From Voacanga thouarsii (lineage: Eukaryota > Streptophyta > Magnoliopsida > Gentianales > Apocynaceae), in NCBI GenBank assembly GCA_026120185.1, contig JANUWF010002207.1, forward strand, positions 1,736,001-1,800,000: a stretch of 64,000 bases of DNA, written 5' to 3'. Below the pieces are notes generated by a model. It did not search any database. It was not told the origin of the DNA and worked only from the letters and a program-made list of their open reading frames with translations. Below are positions 47,860-60,475 of this stretch, piece after piece. Within the stretch, counting starts at the first letter, position 1. Each line of letters starts with the position of its first letter. The translations under genes were made by a program, and so were the position numbers.

Positions 47860-48554
47860 TGAAAAATCTTAGGGGGTGAATAAGGTTTTTGGAAAAATTA
47901 GAAAACTTTTCAAGAGATCTAGTTTTCGAAATCCTCCTCTTTCATTTTTTAGATCAGGGAGTTTACTAGTTATGCAAAGAAGAGTTTTGTGCAACCTTAA
48001 AGAGACATCTAGGATCAAAATGATATAAGACTAGAGATGTGCATTCAATACAAGAATAAAGATGGGTTGATGAGAATCATAAGATATCTTTTGAATGATT
48101 GAAAACATTTGAGCAAAGATGTTCTCAAGCTATCAGAATTAAATGCAAGGAAGATGAACAAGAGATTTATAGTGGTTCGATCTTCAAAGATCTTCATCCA
48201 CAACCTTCACCTCACACTTAAAGATTTTAAACCAGATTTCTATAAACTTAGATAACTCAATGGTGTTTGTCTACACTAATTACACAAGCGGATCACCACA
48301 CTTGGTTTTAGCCAAACTTCTCATCCAACTATAAATCAAGGCTCACCATAGATGGATTTTACACCACAACCTTGATGTACAAAATGAATTATGGAAATAA
48401 AGGAGAGATAGCTCACACTTTTGAGCAAACGTGGAAACAAAGAAGCACTAACAACTTTTACCTTTTGAAGCAATTTGATATCTCTTTGAAGCACTAATGA
48501 AAAGGGAGATTTTTGTTTTCTAAAGTATAGGAGTGGTTTTTAGGAAGATAGCAA

Positions 48555-48585
<31 letters not shown>

Positions 48586-49120
48586 TGCTTTAAAATCGAG
48601 TTTTGAAAGCTTTTAGAGAAGTAAAAAGTAAGTCACCAACGGTTACAAACGGCTAGTTTCTTACTGTCAGATTTTCTAGAGTTTTGGACTCAAGGTTTGG
48701 ATGAGGATGCATCCAAACAGTGAGTCCAAAATGGTACTTTTCTAGGTAGAAATATTTTGACAATATTCACAGAGTTTTGGACAAAGCTTTTGGATGTAGA
48801 GCCATCCAAACTATTCAATCCAAAAATTTGAAGACTTAATACTTAGAAATATTTTTGTTTGTGTACTTCAAGGTAGATATAAATTGAAACATATGGTAAA
48901 GAAGACATAGGAATTTAACAATATACCTTAATAAACAATTCCTAGTCTAAAATTCTTTTACAAGGACTTCATGATCTTGCGAGCTCTTATGTTGAAGTTG
49001 TACTTGATAAATCACTACTTTGGATTCCATTTCCTTAAGAGCTATTTAGCAACCTTATTTACATGTCGTGAAAGAACTGGGGTTAAACATATCCTATCAT
49101 ATGTAAGTCATACAAGTTAG
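47860..49120 (-). repeat. 5' LTR of copia F, main segment
   Basis: Ends at TG/CA (47860-47861) next to the primer-binding site; 48190-49120 aligns with the 3' LTR. Contains a short AT tract at 48558-48585. Cut at 49120 by solo LTR K. No coding content. Confidence 0.87.
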
Positions 49121-50471
49121 TGTTAGTGTTATGCCCTAAAGGCAATCAGTTGTTCATTGTATATGACAAATTTTATTTTAATAAAAGGCATTATTTATCT
49201 TACAGTTTCTTTTGTGTACTTTTTTGTAATATAACTGTTAGATAAAGTCCTTAGTACAACACTGTGTTAAGGAAATCATGATATGAGATTTCTACTACAC
49301 TGCATAGTGTTAGTACTTAAATAGTCCCTAGTCATAGTATTAATGAGATAGGACATCATTAATGCGTTAAGACTAGCATGTGTTAGACTTCTTGATTTGA
49401 TCAGGTAGTGTTTCTCGTATTTGTGGGTATTAATATACATAAAGTAAACACGTGGATGCTTGTTAATAGAACAAGTTCATTAGATGACCTAACTATGAGA
49501 TAATCACATGGATAACTATTTAGTACCAGTGATATAATCTCAATATAGCAAACGTGTAAGTATTCTTAGACATGAGATCTCCAAGGCACTTTGTTTGCTA
49601 AGCATTGTGCTTTGATTACAATCTCTAGAGCCAGATCGAGGGCCACCTATGACATGGATAATGGGTACATTGGGAGGTAAACAAAAGTAGTTAAGAAGGT
49701 CAATAAAGGATTTACCACTCCTAATAGTAGGGGCGAATATCTCACCACCACTTGTAGGAATTACTTCTTGAGAAGTCCTAGGCCAAGGCGACTATGTATT
49801 GGAAACAGTTTCAATTGATACACATCTAGAGTAGTGGGTTCCTGGTACAAGTACTATTATATTCGGGCTAGAATTAATATATTTTGGATGGAGTTGGCAC
49901 TAATTATGTACTCCAAACCGAATAAGATATTATATGGTGAAAGGAGTTAATTGCACTATAGTTTGTTATTGAAGGATTAATATCAAGCCACTTGACTTCC
50001 TGGACTCTTGGGTGGTCATGATGTGTTGCTAGATACTACTCATGATCAGCGGAATATGGGTTTATTAATTGATGAATTAATAAACCAATCCTGATTAGAA
50101 TTAATATGGTTAATTCTAATTAATTATGGATTATTATTCTCAAAGACGTTTGAGTTAATTTATATTCACTACCAATTGACTGCGAAACCTAATAGGTCAC
50201 ACAAAATAGAGGATTATACACTCAAGATGTTATTTGATAACATAGTGTGGTTAATTGCAAGAAAGAGAAGTAGTTGTGGTCAATTTATAATTAGTTATAA
50301 TTTATAGGTCAAATTATAATTCTGAGAACTTAATGTTTTCAATTACAATTAGGGAATTTTAATTGTTTTAGAATTCTTAGTTTTTCAATTATTTTTTTGT
50401 GACATATAGGGTATATGCATGAAACCCTAATGAGAGGGTGATTCACAAAAACAACAGCTACCAAAACCCTT

Positions 50472-50511
<40 letters not shown>

Positions 50512-50878
50512 CTCTCGTGGTTCTTGAGCAAACAAGAAGAATAAACCCTAGCCGCCACTTTTTTTCAGCTAGCACAAAAAATCTTGGTGCTTGAATGTAA
50601 TCCCCCGTGTAGATTTCTGTTAGAGATAGTCACATACTGTGATTGTAGTGGCTAGATATTTTACTCTCGTGGTGTTTGATAAAGAGGATTGCTGGATAGC
50701 TTCAGAATCGTCAAACAAGAAGAAGAAAAATTTTATTTTTCAGATACTGAAAGAAAGGTGAAACCGTTACTTTTGTTCTCTTTATGCCTTGTTTTCCACA
50801 CGTATGCAGATCTTGGGATGGTATCTTGTTCTTATTCTTTTCGTTGTGCCATATATGATATGCATGAGATACCTAATA
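49121..50878 (+). mobile_element. Solo LTR K (copia A family)
   Basis: Begins TGTTAGTGTTATGCCCTAA and ends CCTAATA (CA mutated to TA), flanked by a perfect gttag duplication (49116-49120 and 50879-50883). It aligns with the LTRs of copia A over its length and is 1758 bp, against 1911 and 1943 in A. It holds a CT microsatellite at 50475-50519. No internal sequence. Confidence 0.95.
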
Positions 50879-50883
50879 GTTAG

Positions 50884-50939
50884 TCCTCATCAATGTTTGT
50901 TATAAGTCAAAACATGAGAGAATGCCCTTAGGACTAATA
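50884..50939 (-). repeat. 5' LTR of copia F, first 56 bp
   Basis: On the minus strand it starts TATTAGTCCTAAGGG (TG mutated to TA), matching the start of the 3' LTR at 33159. Separated from the rest by K. Confidence 0.88.
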
Positions 50940-52438
50940 GTATTATCATAGCCACTGCAAACCAAGAATTGGCTTGCCTCCAACAGTACCAACACGAGGA
51001 AAGAATTCAAAAATAGCCACCTAATTCTTGTGCTAGCAAGAAATATATATGAGGTGCCTAGCATTTTTTGGAGAAGAAGAGGGAAAAAACATAACAGAGA
51101 GCTGTTAAAGAACACAAAAACACATAAAATCGTAGCATGCATATCATATATGTATTTGTGTGTGGTTTTTAGATTCCAAAATAAAAAGGAATCCTGCGAT
51201 TATAGTTAGAAACCAAAAGATTTCATAATTATATTCTGGCTCATAAATTATAACTAATTATAATTAGACTATAGAAACTTCTTCTTCCTACAATTAACCC
51301 TATAATATTATCAAATAACATCTTGAGTTCTTAATCCATATTATGTGTGATCTATTCGGTTTCCTGGTCTATTGGCAGCAAAATATTAATTAATCCAAAT
51401 ATCTTTAGGATTAATAATTCTTAATAATTAGAATTAACTTATTAATTCTAATTAGGATCGATATATAAACTCTCTAATTAAGAAATCCATATTTGGCAAA
51501 TCATTAGCGACATCTGGCAATACATCATGACTACCAAGAAGTCCAAAAAGTCAAGTGGCCTAACAAAATTCTTTCAACAGCAAATATCAGTACAATAAAC
51601 TTCTCTTACAATATAATATCTCATTCAATTTCGAGTATGGAATTAATGCGAACTCCCTCAAGAATAGTAAATAATTCTAGCCGGAATATTTTTGTACTCG
51701 TTTCCAGAATCAATTATTCATCATGTGTATCAATTGGAACTATTTCCAATATACAGTCACTTTGGCCAATGATTTCTTGAGTAGTGATTCCTATAAGTGG
51801 CCTTAAGATATTCGCTCCTACTATTAGGAGTGGTGAATCCTTTATTGATCCTTTCAACTAATTTCGTTTACTTCACGTTGTACTCAATATCCATCCAACA
51901 TGCGGTCTTGTTAGGATTCCAAATATTGCAATCAATGCACAATTCTTAGCAAACAAAGTACTTTGAAGACCTCAAGTCTAAGGATACTTACACATTTACT
52001 ATCAATAGATTCTATCAGTGACACTAAATAGTTATCCATGTGATTATCTCAATGATAGGTCATCAAATGTACTTGTTTTAGTCACAAGCATCCACGTGTT
52101 AACTTTGAGTATTATAATACTTACGGATGTGAGAACCATCACCTGATCAAATCAGGAAGTATAACACGTGCAAATCTTAACGTATTAATGATATCCATAT
52201 TTTTAATACTATGACAAGGGATAATTTTAGTACAAACACTAGTGTAGTAGGAACCTCACATCATGATCTCTATCATGATTTCCTTAACAAAGTATTGCAC
52301 TTAGGACTTTATCTAACAGTTATATTCATACAAAAGTAAAAATAAAACAAACTGAAAGATTAAAAAAATTCCTTCTATTATTAAATAAATATGTAATATA
52401 CAAAATACATGTGATTGCCTCTAGGACATAACACTAAC
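50940..52438 (-). repeat. LTR J: antisense A-type LTR, interrupted by F and E3
   Basis: On the minus strand it starts at 56781 and continues from 52438 as TGTTAGTGTTATGTCCTAG. Diverged A-family LTR sequence follows down to 50940, where copia F interrupts it before the expected CCTAACA end. Whether J is a solo LTR or part of a whole element cannot be seen, because its left part is outside the window. No coding content. Confidence 0.82.
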
Positions 52439-55400
52439 TGTAACACCCCACTACCTAGGCCCGCCAGGGCCAAGGATGTCGCCCCGTCCAAAGGACAAGG
52501 GGTCTTTATAACTAGGTCACACAAATGAAATAGCAGAATATAAATGATACTTGAACTTAAAATTTATTACATCCCAAAATAAATATCAATCGAAGAATAA
52601 ATCCCAAAATACCAAAAACAAATCCGTAATAAAATTTATCCACTCTCATCTCCCTAAAACATTACACAAAAATAAATCATTAGAAAATCTTCCGAAGCAG
52701 ATATAGTCTAGCTACTCATCCCCACAGCAGGATCGACCAGAAATCATGGTAAATTGGTGGTGAGACAGAAATCTCAGTAAGTCCGTGTGTGCTTTGGGTG
52801 TTCAGTGAAAACAGTTTGTGAATGCAAAGTATAAAATTCTTTATAAGAGATCACTGGCAAGCAATAAAATCAGTAAAAAATAAGAGTGGTGTTTTAGCTT
52901 TTCCAGCCATACATAATTTATAAAATCAACCACTCGAAAGAAATGATTACCGGTTACCATACGTTGGGCCCCATAACTGCATGGTCAGCATGCCACACTT
53001 TATGCATATCGCCGGTTAGAATGCCACACTTTGTGCAGGCTGACAAAAGTAGGTGATCGGCCTACTGGGCAAGATACTCCTCGTTCTCTATACCCAAACA
53101 ACAACCGGGTGTCCATTCCGGCAAAACACAGTCACTTGACTAAAAAAAACACTGCTAGCTCGGATCGGCACAACTTACTGGACTGACGTCTTATCCAAGA
53201 AGGACTCACCCCTTAAAGGTGGCTACTTACTGAGAGACTTACCCTAAACCCTCAAAGACTAGCCCAGTAATCCACCTTTATTGAGTACTCAATGTAACAT
53301 ATCCCACTTGGGAAAAAAAAAATGAACAAAACATAGTTCCACTTGAACATGGCAATTAAGGGTTTCCAAAGTCTTTGTCAAAATCAGTTTTAGAAAGAGT
53401 TTTGAGTTTGAATAAATCTACTTATTGGTTTTCAAATAATTTGTTTGACGGAAATAAGACAGGAGAAAATCCTCAATTGCCTTTACAAAGATGAGTGTCC
53501 ATGCACTTTACATTTGGCTTGCCATAATTAAACACTTTTCATCAATCAGGTTTTATGCAGGAGTTTACCTGATTCTTGCTCACTATAAAAAGGTCTTCAA
53601 CTGCTGACCTAACCCCGCATGGGCAAATACAAACCACAATCAAAGTCAAGCCAAAATTCACTTTCTCAATTTAAACAACTCAACTTAATACTATCATGAT
53701 CCTAGTGTCCCAAGCTTTAAGGCCAAACAATAAGTAAATAGGTTTATAAGCTAATGATAATTTGATATTAAAAATAATTAATGTTTTGGGAAATAAGTAC
53801 TAATAAGTTAAAGGTTTAAATATTGCTAAGAAAAATTAGAGTTTATTTGATGAAGAGTCTTAGGTGGTTTTTAGGAAAAATAATGATTTATTAATAATTT
53901 AGCTGTTAGAAAATAATTGCCAACTAAAGTAAGTTGAAAATGAATTTTAATGAGCCTTGCATGGAAAATAATAAATAAGTTTTAATAGGTTTTGATTAAA
54001 AGATAATAATTAAATTTTAATAATAAGTATTTTACTAATTATGATTATCTAAAAAAAAAGGGCTTTAGTTGATTTTATTATTTTTATATAATATCGATAT
54101 ATTTTATTTTTCTACCAAAACTATTATTTATTTGACTAAAATATCCTTTATATATATAATAATCCAAATCCACCCTTCCCAGGGTTTTTTTTCGAAATTA
54201 ATAGCAAAATCATATTATTAAATATTTTATTCATGAAATAAAAATTAGCTTAGGGACAACTAGATCATGATCATATTTCCATGGCTATTCACAATCATGA
54301 ACATATACAATCCTTCAATTCATCAAATCATCCAAATCATGCATACGAGCATAGATCTCAATTTATCAAGACATGATCAAACCCCTACTAGCATAAATAT
54401 TATCATGGCTTCAACAATCCAACATGAATATAAATCCTATTCACCAAAAGTCACATAATCTCTAGCATACTTAATCATGGAGGCATGCATTAAACCTCAA
54501 ATTAACATACAATGAACTAAGATAATCCACCCATGCATAAATCCCATCTCTTTCATATTCATACATATATTAATCCTTCAATCTCAACAATACATACTCA
54601 AATCCTATCCACAATCCACCTTCTATCAACATCATCATAGAGACATGAATCTAGAATTAAATGAAGGGTTAAACGAAAGCTTACTTGCTTGATGAATTCC
54701 CTTGAAGGAGTTTTGAATAAGTCTCAACTCCTAGATGTCTAAATCCGACCAAAGAAGGTAAAGGAAGCATGACCATTGGAGAAGAAACTATCCGGCCAAG
54801 GAGGAGAGAGATTCGGCCAAGAGAGAGAGAGAGACCATTAGTAGGTTTATTCATATATATATTCATTAGAGATCACGATTAGAGAATATGGAGTTGTTAG
54901 AACAAACCTACCTTGATGGTGTTTTTGAGCCTTCACAAAATTTCTAGTTTTTTATCCAGACTAGCAAGTTGGATTTTGGAGTTTGATGTTAAGAGTGGTG
55001 TTGATGGACTCACAGCAGTGAGTAGATGAATTCTAGAGTTTTTAGAAGTAGTTTGAAGTGATTTGGATAGGTATTAGGTGAAAGGAAGAAGTAGGTGCTC
55101 TTGGTGTGTTGTGTGTTCTTGAAGGTTGAAGGGAATAGAGAGATTTTGGATGGAGGCTGCCGAAATTCTAAAGAGATTAGGGCTGGCCGAATTTCTGTAG
55201 GGTTTAGGGAGATAATTCTCTAGTTTGGAAGGGAAAAGGAAAGACTAGTTATTGGATTCCTTGAAGAATATTTTTAGGAAGCAAATTTGGAAACTAAATA
55301 TTCAAGAATACCTTTGATTATGGGAGAGCTTTTGGAAGTCTGCCATGGTTGAATTGCTGGGTAGTGTTTTGGCTAGATGAATACTGGTTGAAGGAGGCTT

Positions 55401-56775
55401 AAGGTGGCCAAAAATATTGAGCGTAATGGTAAAGGGAAGGTCTGGTTGTTTGGGGTATATTTTATAGAAAGTTGTTAAATAATGGTGGCTGGAATTTTGG
55501 TATCCTAATCAAGGCATGATTGCAGAATTTTTTTGGAAATCTTTTAGGTAGCCATGACTGCATTTTTGTGCAGAAGCTTGAGGGGGATAATGGAGCTCAG
55601 TTACTGAAGGTTTAAGGGTTGTTTGTGCAGAAGAAGGATGGAGTTTTGGCTAGGGTAGAATTAGGAAACAAAGATGGAAAATTCCTGCATAGAATTTCGC
55701 GGCTTGCTGGAATTTTCTGGGAAGTTTTTGGCTGCCCTTTTCCAGCCGGTTTGTAGGGAGTTTGAAGGGGAGTTTTAGGGGTTTTCAAGCCTGGTTTCCA
55801 GCTTTCTTCATGGAAGAAAAACATGGCTAAGGTGCTGAATAAAAACTGGAAGAAAACAGCTTGGTTTTAGACCTCCAAAGCTGCGATTTGCCCAGGGATT
55901 TTTCTGGTTTTGCATCAACTTTGTGTAATCCGAAAATGGTCAGAGAAATTTAGGTTGCAAGTTGATCCAAAAGGCCATTTTTTTGGCAGCATTTAGGAGG
56001 GAATATTAGCTAGGATTTTTGACAACTTGAAGGCACAAGAAGATGGAAAATTTCAGTTTATTCCAAGAAGGAAGATGAACCTAGCTAGAATGAATTTTTA
56101 GAAAGTTCACTAAAGGGATTTATCCCCTTGGAATCTTTCACATCTCCTCCACATTTTCAGACCATAAAATGTCTTCCACTAAGACATTTTGATTCTACAA
56201 AGCCACAACACTTCACTGGAATTTCTGGAAAGAAATTGGCTAGAACAATTTGAACAAATTAATGAATTGAGAAATAGGAAAATTAAGGATCAAGAGGAAA
56301 TGAATTCCTCTTAGGAATTTTGTGTAGAACAAATGAGTAGGATTTGAACACTCCTATCATGCCTCTCATAGGACAACATCTCTATCCTACTCCAAACACC
56401 ACTAAGGCCGAAAATGAAACTTCCCAAGCAAAAAAGAAAATTTAACAAGCTAAAGCTCCTATGATGGAATTTGAACCCAAAACCTCAAGAATTAATTCTA
56501 AGGCTCTAACCACTAAACCACAACAACTCTTGTTCTTATTTTCCCTCAAAAAAAATATTTTCTTATTCAATCCTCAAGTTATCTCCCTTTTTCCACCTCA
56601 AGCAAAAATTACTATTTTGCCTTTCTCAAGCAATACTCACAACCAAGCCTTTGAGACAATAAAACTTAAATCCAAAGCATAGAAAATCATTTAAAAATAT
56701 ATTTAAACATGCAATAAATTATGATATGCATTCCAACCCCCTCACTCTATAGTTGGTTTTGACTGGGGTTTCACA
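52439..56775 (-). mobile_element. Solo LTR E3 (4.3-kb gypsy-type LTR)
   Basis: Plus-strand ends TGTAACACCCC and GGGGTTTCACA, flanked by a perfect ctaac duplication (52434-52438 and 56776-56780). Reverse complement of the E1/E2 family. It carries the TTGAGTACTCAA palindrome (53281-53292), two hairpin units (about 52984-53044), short GA runs near 54805-54833 and the tRNA-like motif near 56466-56515. No gag or pol. It is inserted one base from the end of LTR J. Confidence 0.94.
56460..56525 (-). other. tRNA-like A-box/B-box motif in E3
   Basis: On the minus strand TAGTGGTTAGAG (56515-56504) and GGTTCAAATTCC (56477-56466), with the same spacing as in E2 and a short CCTTA/TGAGG stem between them. 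Same limits as the E2 copy. Confidence 0.5.
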
Positions 56776-56781
56776 CTAACA

Positions 56782-57729
56782 GCGGTGGTTATTATATCCA
56801 TGATTATTATCATACTCAAAGTTAACACATAGATACATGTTATTTGAACAGGTAGATTGGATGATCTAACTATGAGATAATCACATAGATAACTATTTAG
56901 TGCTAATGAAAACATCTTATTATAGCAAATGTACAAATATCCTTAGACTTGAGATCTCCAAGCTACTTTGTTTGCTAAGCGTTGTACTTTGATTCAAATA
57001 TCTGAAGTCCCTACAGGACTGGCTATATGATGGATATTGGGTGCATTATAAAGTAAATAAAAGTAGTTGAGTTGGTCAATAAAAAATTCATTACTCTTAA
57101 TAGTAGAGGCGTATATCTCATGGCCATTTGTATGGAATCGTTACTCGAGAAGTCCTTAGCCAAGGTGACCATAAATTGAAAATAGTTCTAATTGATACAC
57201 ATATTGAGTAATGGATTCTGGAACAAGTACTATTAAATTAGGGCTTGAATTAACTATATTGTAGTGGGAGTTGGCATACTCCAAACTGAATGAGATATAG
57301 TATGATGAAAGGAGTTTATTGCACTAATTTCATATTCTATAGGTTATTTTGTTCTTTGTGTGTGTAATTTTTGGAAATTCACAGAAGCCTTTTTGGTTAT
57401 CTTCTTCTTCACGAAATTGTTCTGATCTTGTCAAAATTGTTAGCATAATTTGATCTATGTTTTGAGTAGCAAACCTCTTGTGGATTTCTATTAGAGAAAT
57501 CTCTATACTTGAGATTTGGTGGTTTGGTGGGAACCTGAGATCTCTGGACCATGTCCAGAATTGAAAGCCAAAAGGAAAATTTTAAATTCTTTGCAGGGTT
57601 TTCTTGAGGTAAACGTCTTCACCCTTCTCTATTTTATAAAATTTAAACTATATTCAAGTGATCCATGACGTAGAATTCCTATTTAAATTTTTGCTACATA
57701 GATCTGTCTTACATGAGGGAATTGTATCA
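56782..57729 (+). repeat. 5' LTR of copia H (partial)
   Basis: Begins at GCGGTGGTTATTATATCC, matching GCGATGGTTTTCATATCC at about 63632 in the 3' LTR, and ends GTATCA before the primer site. No coding content. Confidence 0.86.
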
Positions 57730-57730
57730 G

Positions 57731-57742
57731 TAGTATTAGAGC
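57731..57742 (+). other. Primer-binding site of copia H (decayed)
   Basis: TAGTATTAGAGC differs at two positions from TGGTATCAGAGC, as one G-to-A and one C-to-T. Confidence 0.8.
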
Positions 57743-59657
57743 TACTTCATTTGTGTTTAAAGGGAATATGTCGTGATGTTTTATTAATATACTTGGATTT
57801 GTGGAATTGTTTCATGGATTTTAGGTTCTAAAGAAAATTATTGTCAGTTGGTTTTCTACGTGCAAAATTATTATAATTGGTTACAATGATCTTCTATGAA
57901 ACCTTTGCGTTGATGTTATTGGAATTCCTAAAATCTTAGTTTATCGAAAACTTTTTGAACGAACCAGAAAAGATTTAAGGTTTCAGTGTTCTATTTTGCC
58001 CATTTTGTTGTATTAGATTTAATTTGGTTCTGAAATCTTTGATAGATCAGATTTGGTTAGTTTGGTTTGTTTGAAGAAACTGTTCGCCGAAACATTCCAA
58101 TGTTGAGTACTCAGTAATTAGTTATTGCAGGTTTTTGAAATTTACTGAAGAAGATTAACATGAAAATTTTTGCTTTTATTAAAAAACTAAACAAATAACA
58201 GGTTTTATAGCAAAAATCTAGCTCAAAATTGTTCAAGATGAAAGAATCCAAAAAGGAGCCGCACTCTGCTATGTACAAGCCGCGATCGACTAGTATATAG
58301 CCCGACTTTGGCTAAAGAATAGCCACAACTGGTTTTTCTTTTAAATATATATATAGAAAATTCATTTTTAATTTTAATGCTTTTGACTGCCAGTTTTCCT
58401 ATTAATTCCTAAAGGGACAACTGAAAAGTTTTTCTTCCAAAAGGGCCCCAAGATTCTTCACAAAATTTGATTTTGGGACTAAATAATTTCATTTCTAAAA
58501 TAATGATTTTGGAATTTAATATTTCATGTATATTTATTTTTGCTTAATGTGTTTTAAGAATGATATTGGCATGTTGGCTTGGTTATGGACTTTGACCAAA
58601 TTAATTTGATTAGCTTAAATTGTGTCATGCATTTTATCGCTTTGTTTTGAATGAATAAGATCTGTGTGTCCTACTTTTATCTACAATTCTCTTGCAATTT
58701 CTCTTCACATATATATTCCCTTGAATGTAACTTGAGGTTTCTTTATTAGTAATTTATGTAATTTGATTACATTAGTTAAACAGGACTAGAAATTAGTTTA
58801 CACAATTTTGGAGATGGCGATCAAGCACAAAGAAAGAAGATTGTAAGTCTTTCTTCTCAAAACATGCATATTCACGTTGGGTTGACAATAATTAATTTCT
58901 TGCTTGGCTCAAGAAAATTAATTTAGTGAAGTCAATAACTAAGCTATGTAATTGAGTCTATTACAATTATGTTAAAATGTTTGATGTTTTGTATGCCAAA
59001 CAATAAGACTACTAATTAAATAATTAAATCCCTCAAATGATACTAAATCTAAAGCCTTCCATTAAATGAGAGTTCTTTTTTGAGATTAGGTTTTTGGGCA
59101 TACCCAAGCTTACCTGACATCGAGCATGTTCAAGCTATGGAATATGATTCCCGATTAGTGGGTTAAATTTAACTAATATCTTCATCTCGGTTGGGCATAC
59201 CCAAGCATAAAGAATATTAAAGGCTAAGTTGGGAGAGCACTAAGTGCTTTAAGATTGAAAGATATTAATCACCTAACTATCCTGTAGTTACATTAAGTGC
59301 TTTAAGATTAAAAGATGCTAATCACCTAATGATCCAGTAGTTACATTAAGTGCTTTAAGATTAAAAAATGTTAATCACCTAACAATCTGGTAGTTACATT
59401 TGATGTAATTGGTATTAGATACCTACCATTGAACTTAGAAGTGGTTTGTTGCATATAGCCAAGGTTATTCTTAAAGAATTTGGATACCAGTCCACCAGAA
59501 AAGTTTCGAACAGGCTTTCCTGAATCAATAGTGAGGGCTATTGATTTCAGAAAAATAGTGGGATAAATACGCATTTAATTAAAGACCTAATTAAATATAT
59601 TTCATGTGCATATACATAGTCTAATATTTCTTTTCTTTCATCTAGGTCATTTGCATC
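57743..59657 (+). other. Leader of copia H
   Basis: Untranslated leader of 1.9 kb, related to the leader of A. It contains TGAGTACTCA at 58103-58112 and three tandem 53-bp units at 59241-59399. No coding frame. Confidence 0.8.
59241..59399. repeat. Three tandem 53-bp units in the copia H leader
   Basis: Units start at 59241, 59294 and 59347, each opening TAAGTGCTTTAAGATTRAAA. The equivalent place in copia A (about 19090-19143) has one copy. Confidence 0.92.
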
Positions 59658-60475
59658 ATGACAACAAATTAAAACTTACATAGCATTTTAGAAATAAACA
59701 AGCTCACTGAATCAAACTTCCTGGAATGGTATAGAAATTTAAGAATCGTTCTCAAATTGGAAAGGTTACTATACGTGTTAGATGCTCCAATTCCACCACC
59801 ACCAGAAGATGATGCTCTTACTAAAGAGCATGAAGTCCATAAGAAGCATCAAGAGGAAAGTGATACAATATCTTATATCATGCTAGCATCAATGACCATT
59901 GAGCTTCATAAACAGAAGGAGCATATGGATTCTCGTATTATTATCTTTCAACTAAGAGAACTTTTTGATAAGCAAGCAAGGATAGAGAGATATGAGATCT
60001 CTAAGTAGTTACTCTATTCTAAGATGGTAGAAGGCATTTCAGTGGCCATATATGGACTTAAGGTGTTAGGATTAATTGAGAAGGTTGAACCACTTGGGTT
60101 CACTATGGATCACGAAATAAGTATAGGCTTAATTCTTCAATCTTTACTGGCTAGTTTTTCATAAAACTACAAGATGAATAAGATTGAGACCACTATGCTT
60201 GAGTTGATCAACTTTCTTAAAACTGTGGAGTCTCCTATGAAGAAAGAAAATAATGCAGTCTTATTGGTTGATTCTTTTTCTAAGAAGAAAAATGTTTTAT
60301 TAAAGGAAGAAGATGAATCAAACTAAACCTAAATGTGGCATGAAGAAGAAGAAGACAACTACCAAAGCCCTATGACACCATTGTGGAACAATAGGCCATT
60401 GAAGACGCAACTGCAAAAGTTACCTACAGACTGTTAAGGAAAAGAATGAGAAAGAGAAGCTTGCAAGCACTTCTA
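59658..60475 (+). pseudogene. Copia H gag (broken)
   Basis: The ATG at 59658 is followed by ACA ACA AAT and then TAA. The gag core continues with NKLTESNFLEWYRNLRIVL and an open piece to 60008 (YVLDAPIPPPP, SYIMLASMTIELHKQKEHM). Then come stops and a frameshift in the Lys-rich linker. The zinc knuckle near 60375-60416 has its first Cys and its Trp both turned into TGA. The gene is homologous to A gag (19402-20199). Confidence 0.88.

Larger units (their letters stand above)
32207..50939 (-). mobile_element. Element F: SIRE/Maximus-type Ty1/copia, interrupted by D, E2, G and K
   Basis: On the minus strand: 5' LTR (50939-47860, split by K), primer-binding site, gag with coiled coil and zinc knuckles (split by G), protease, integrase, RT, RNase H, a third ORF, an untranslated region (split by E2), polypurine tract and a 3' LTR that gypsy D interrupts at 32206. 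The remainder of the 3' LTR lies beyond the window. Without insertions the LTR is about 1.3 kb and the interior about 8.2 kb. The long gag and the extra ORF after pol are hallmarks of the SIRE/Maximus clade. Confidence 0.9.

Noticed and set aside
50940..51240. Separate unknown element right of F
   Set aside because: Layout and scattered matches (TTGCTAGCACA, an untranslated CT-rich part) fit the diverged end of LTR J.
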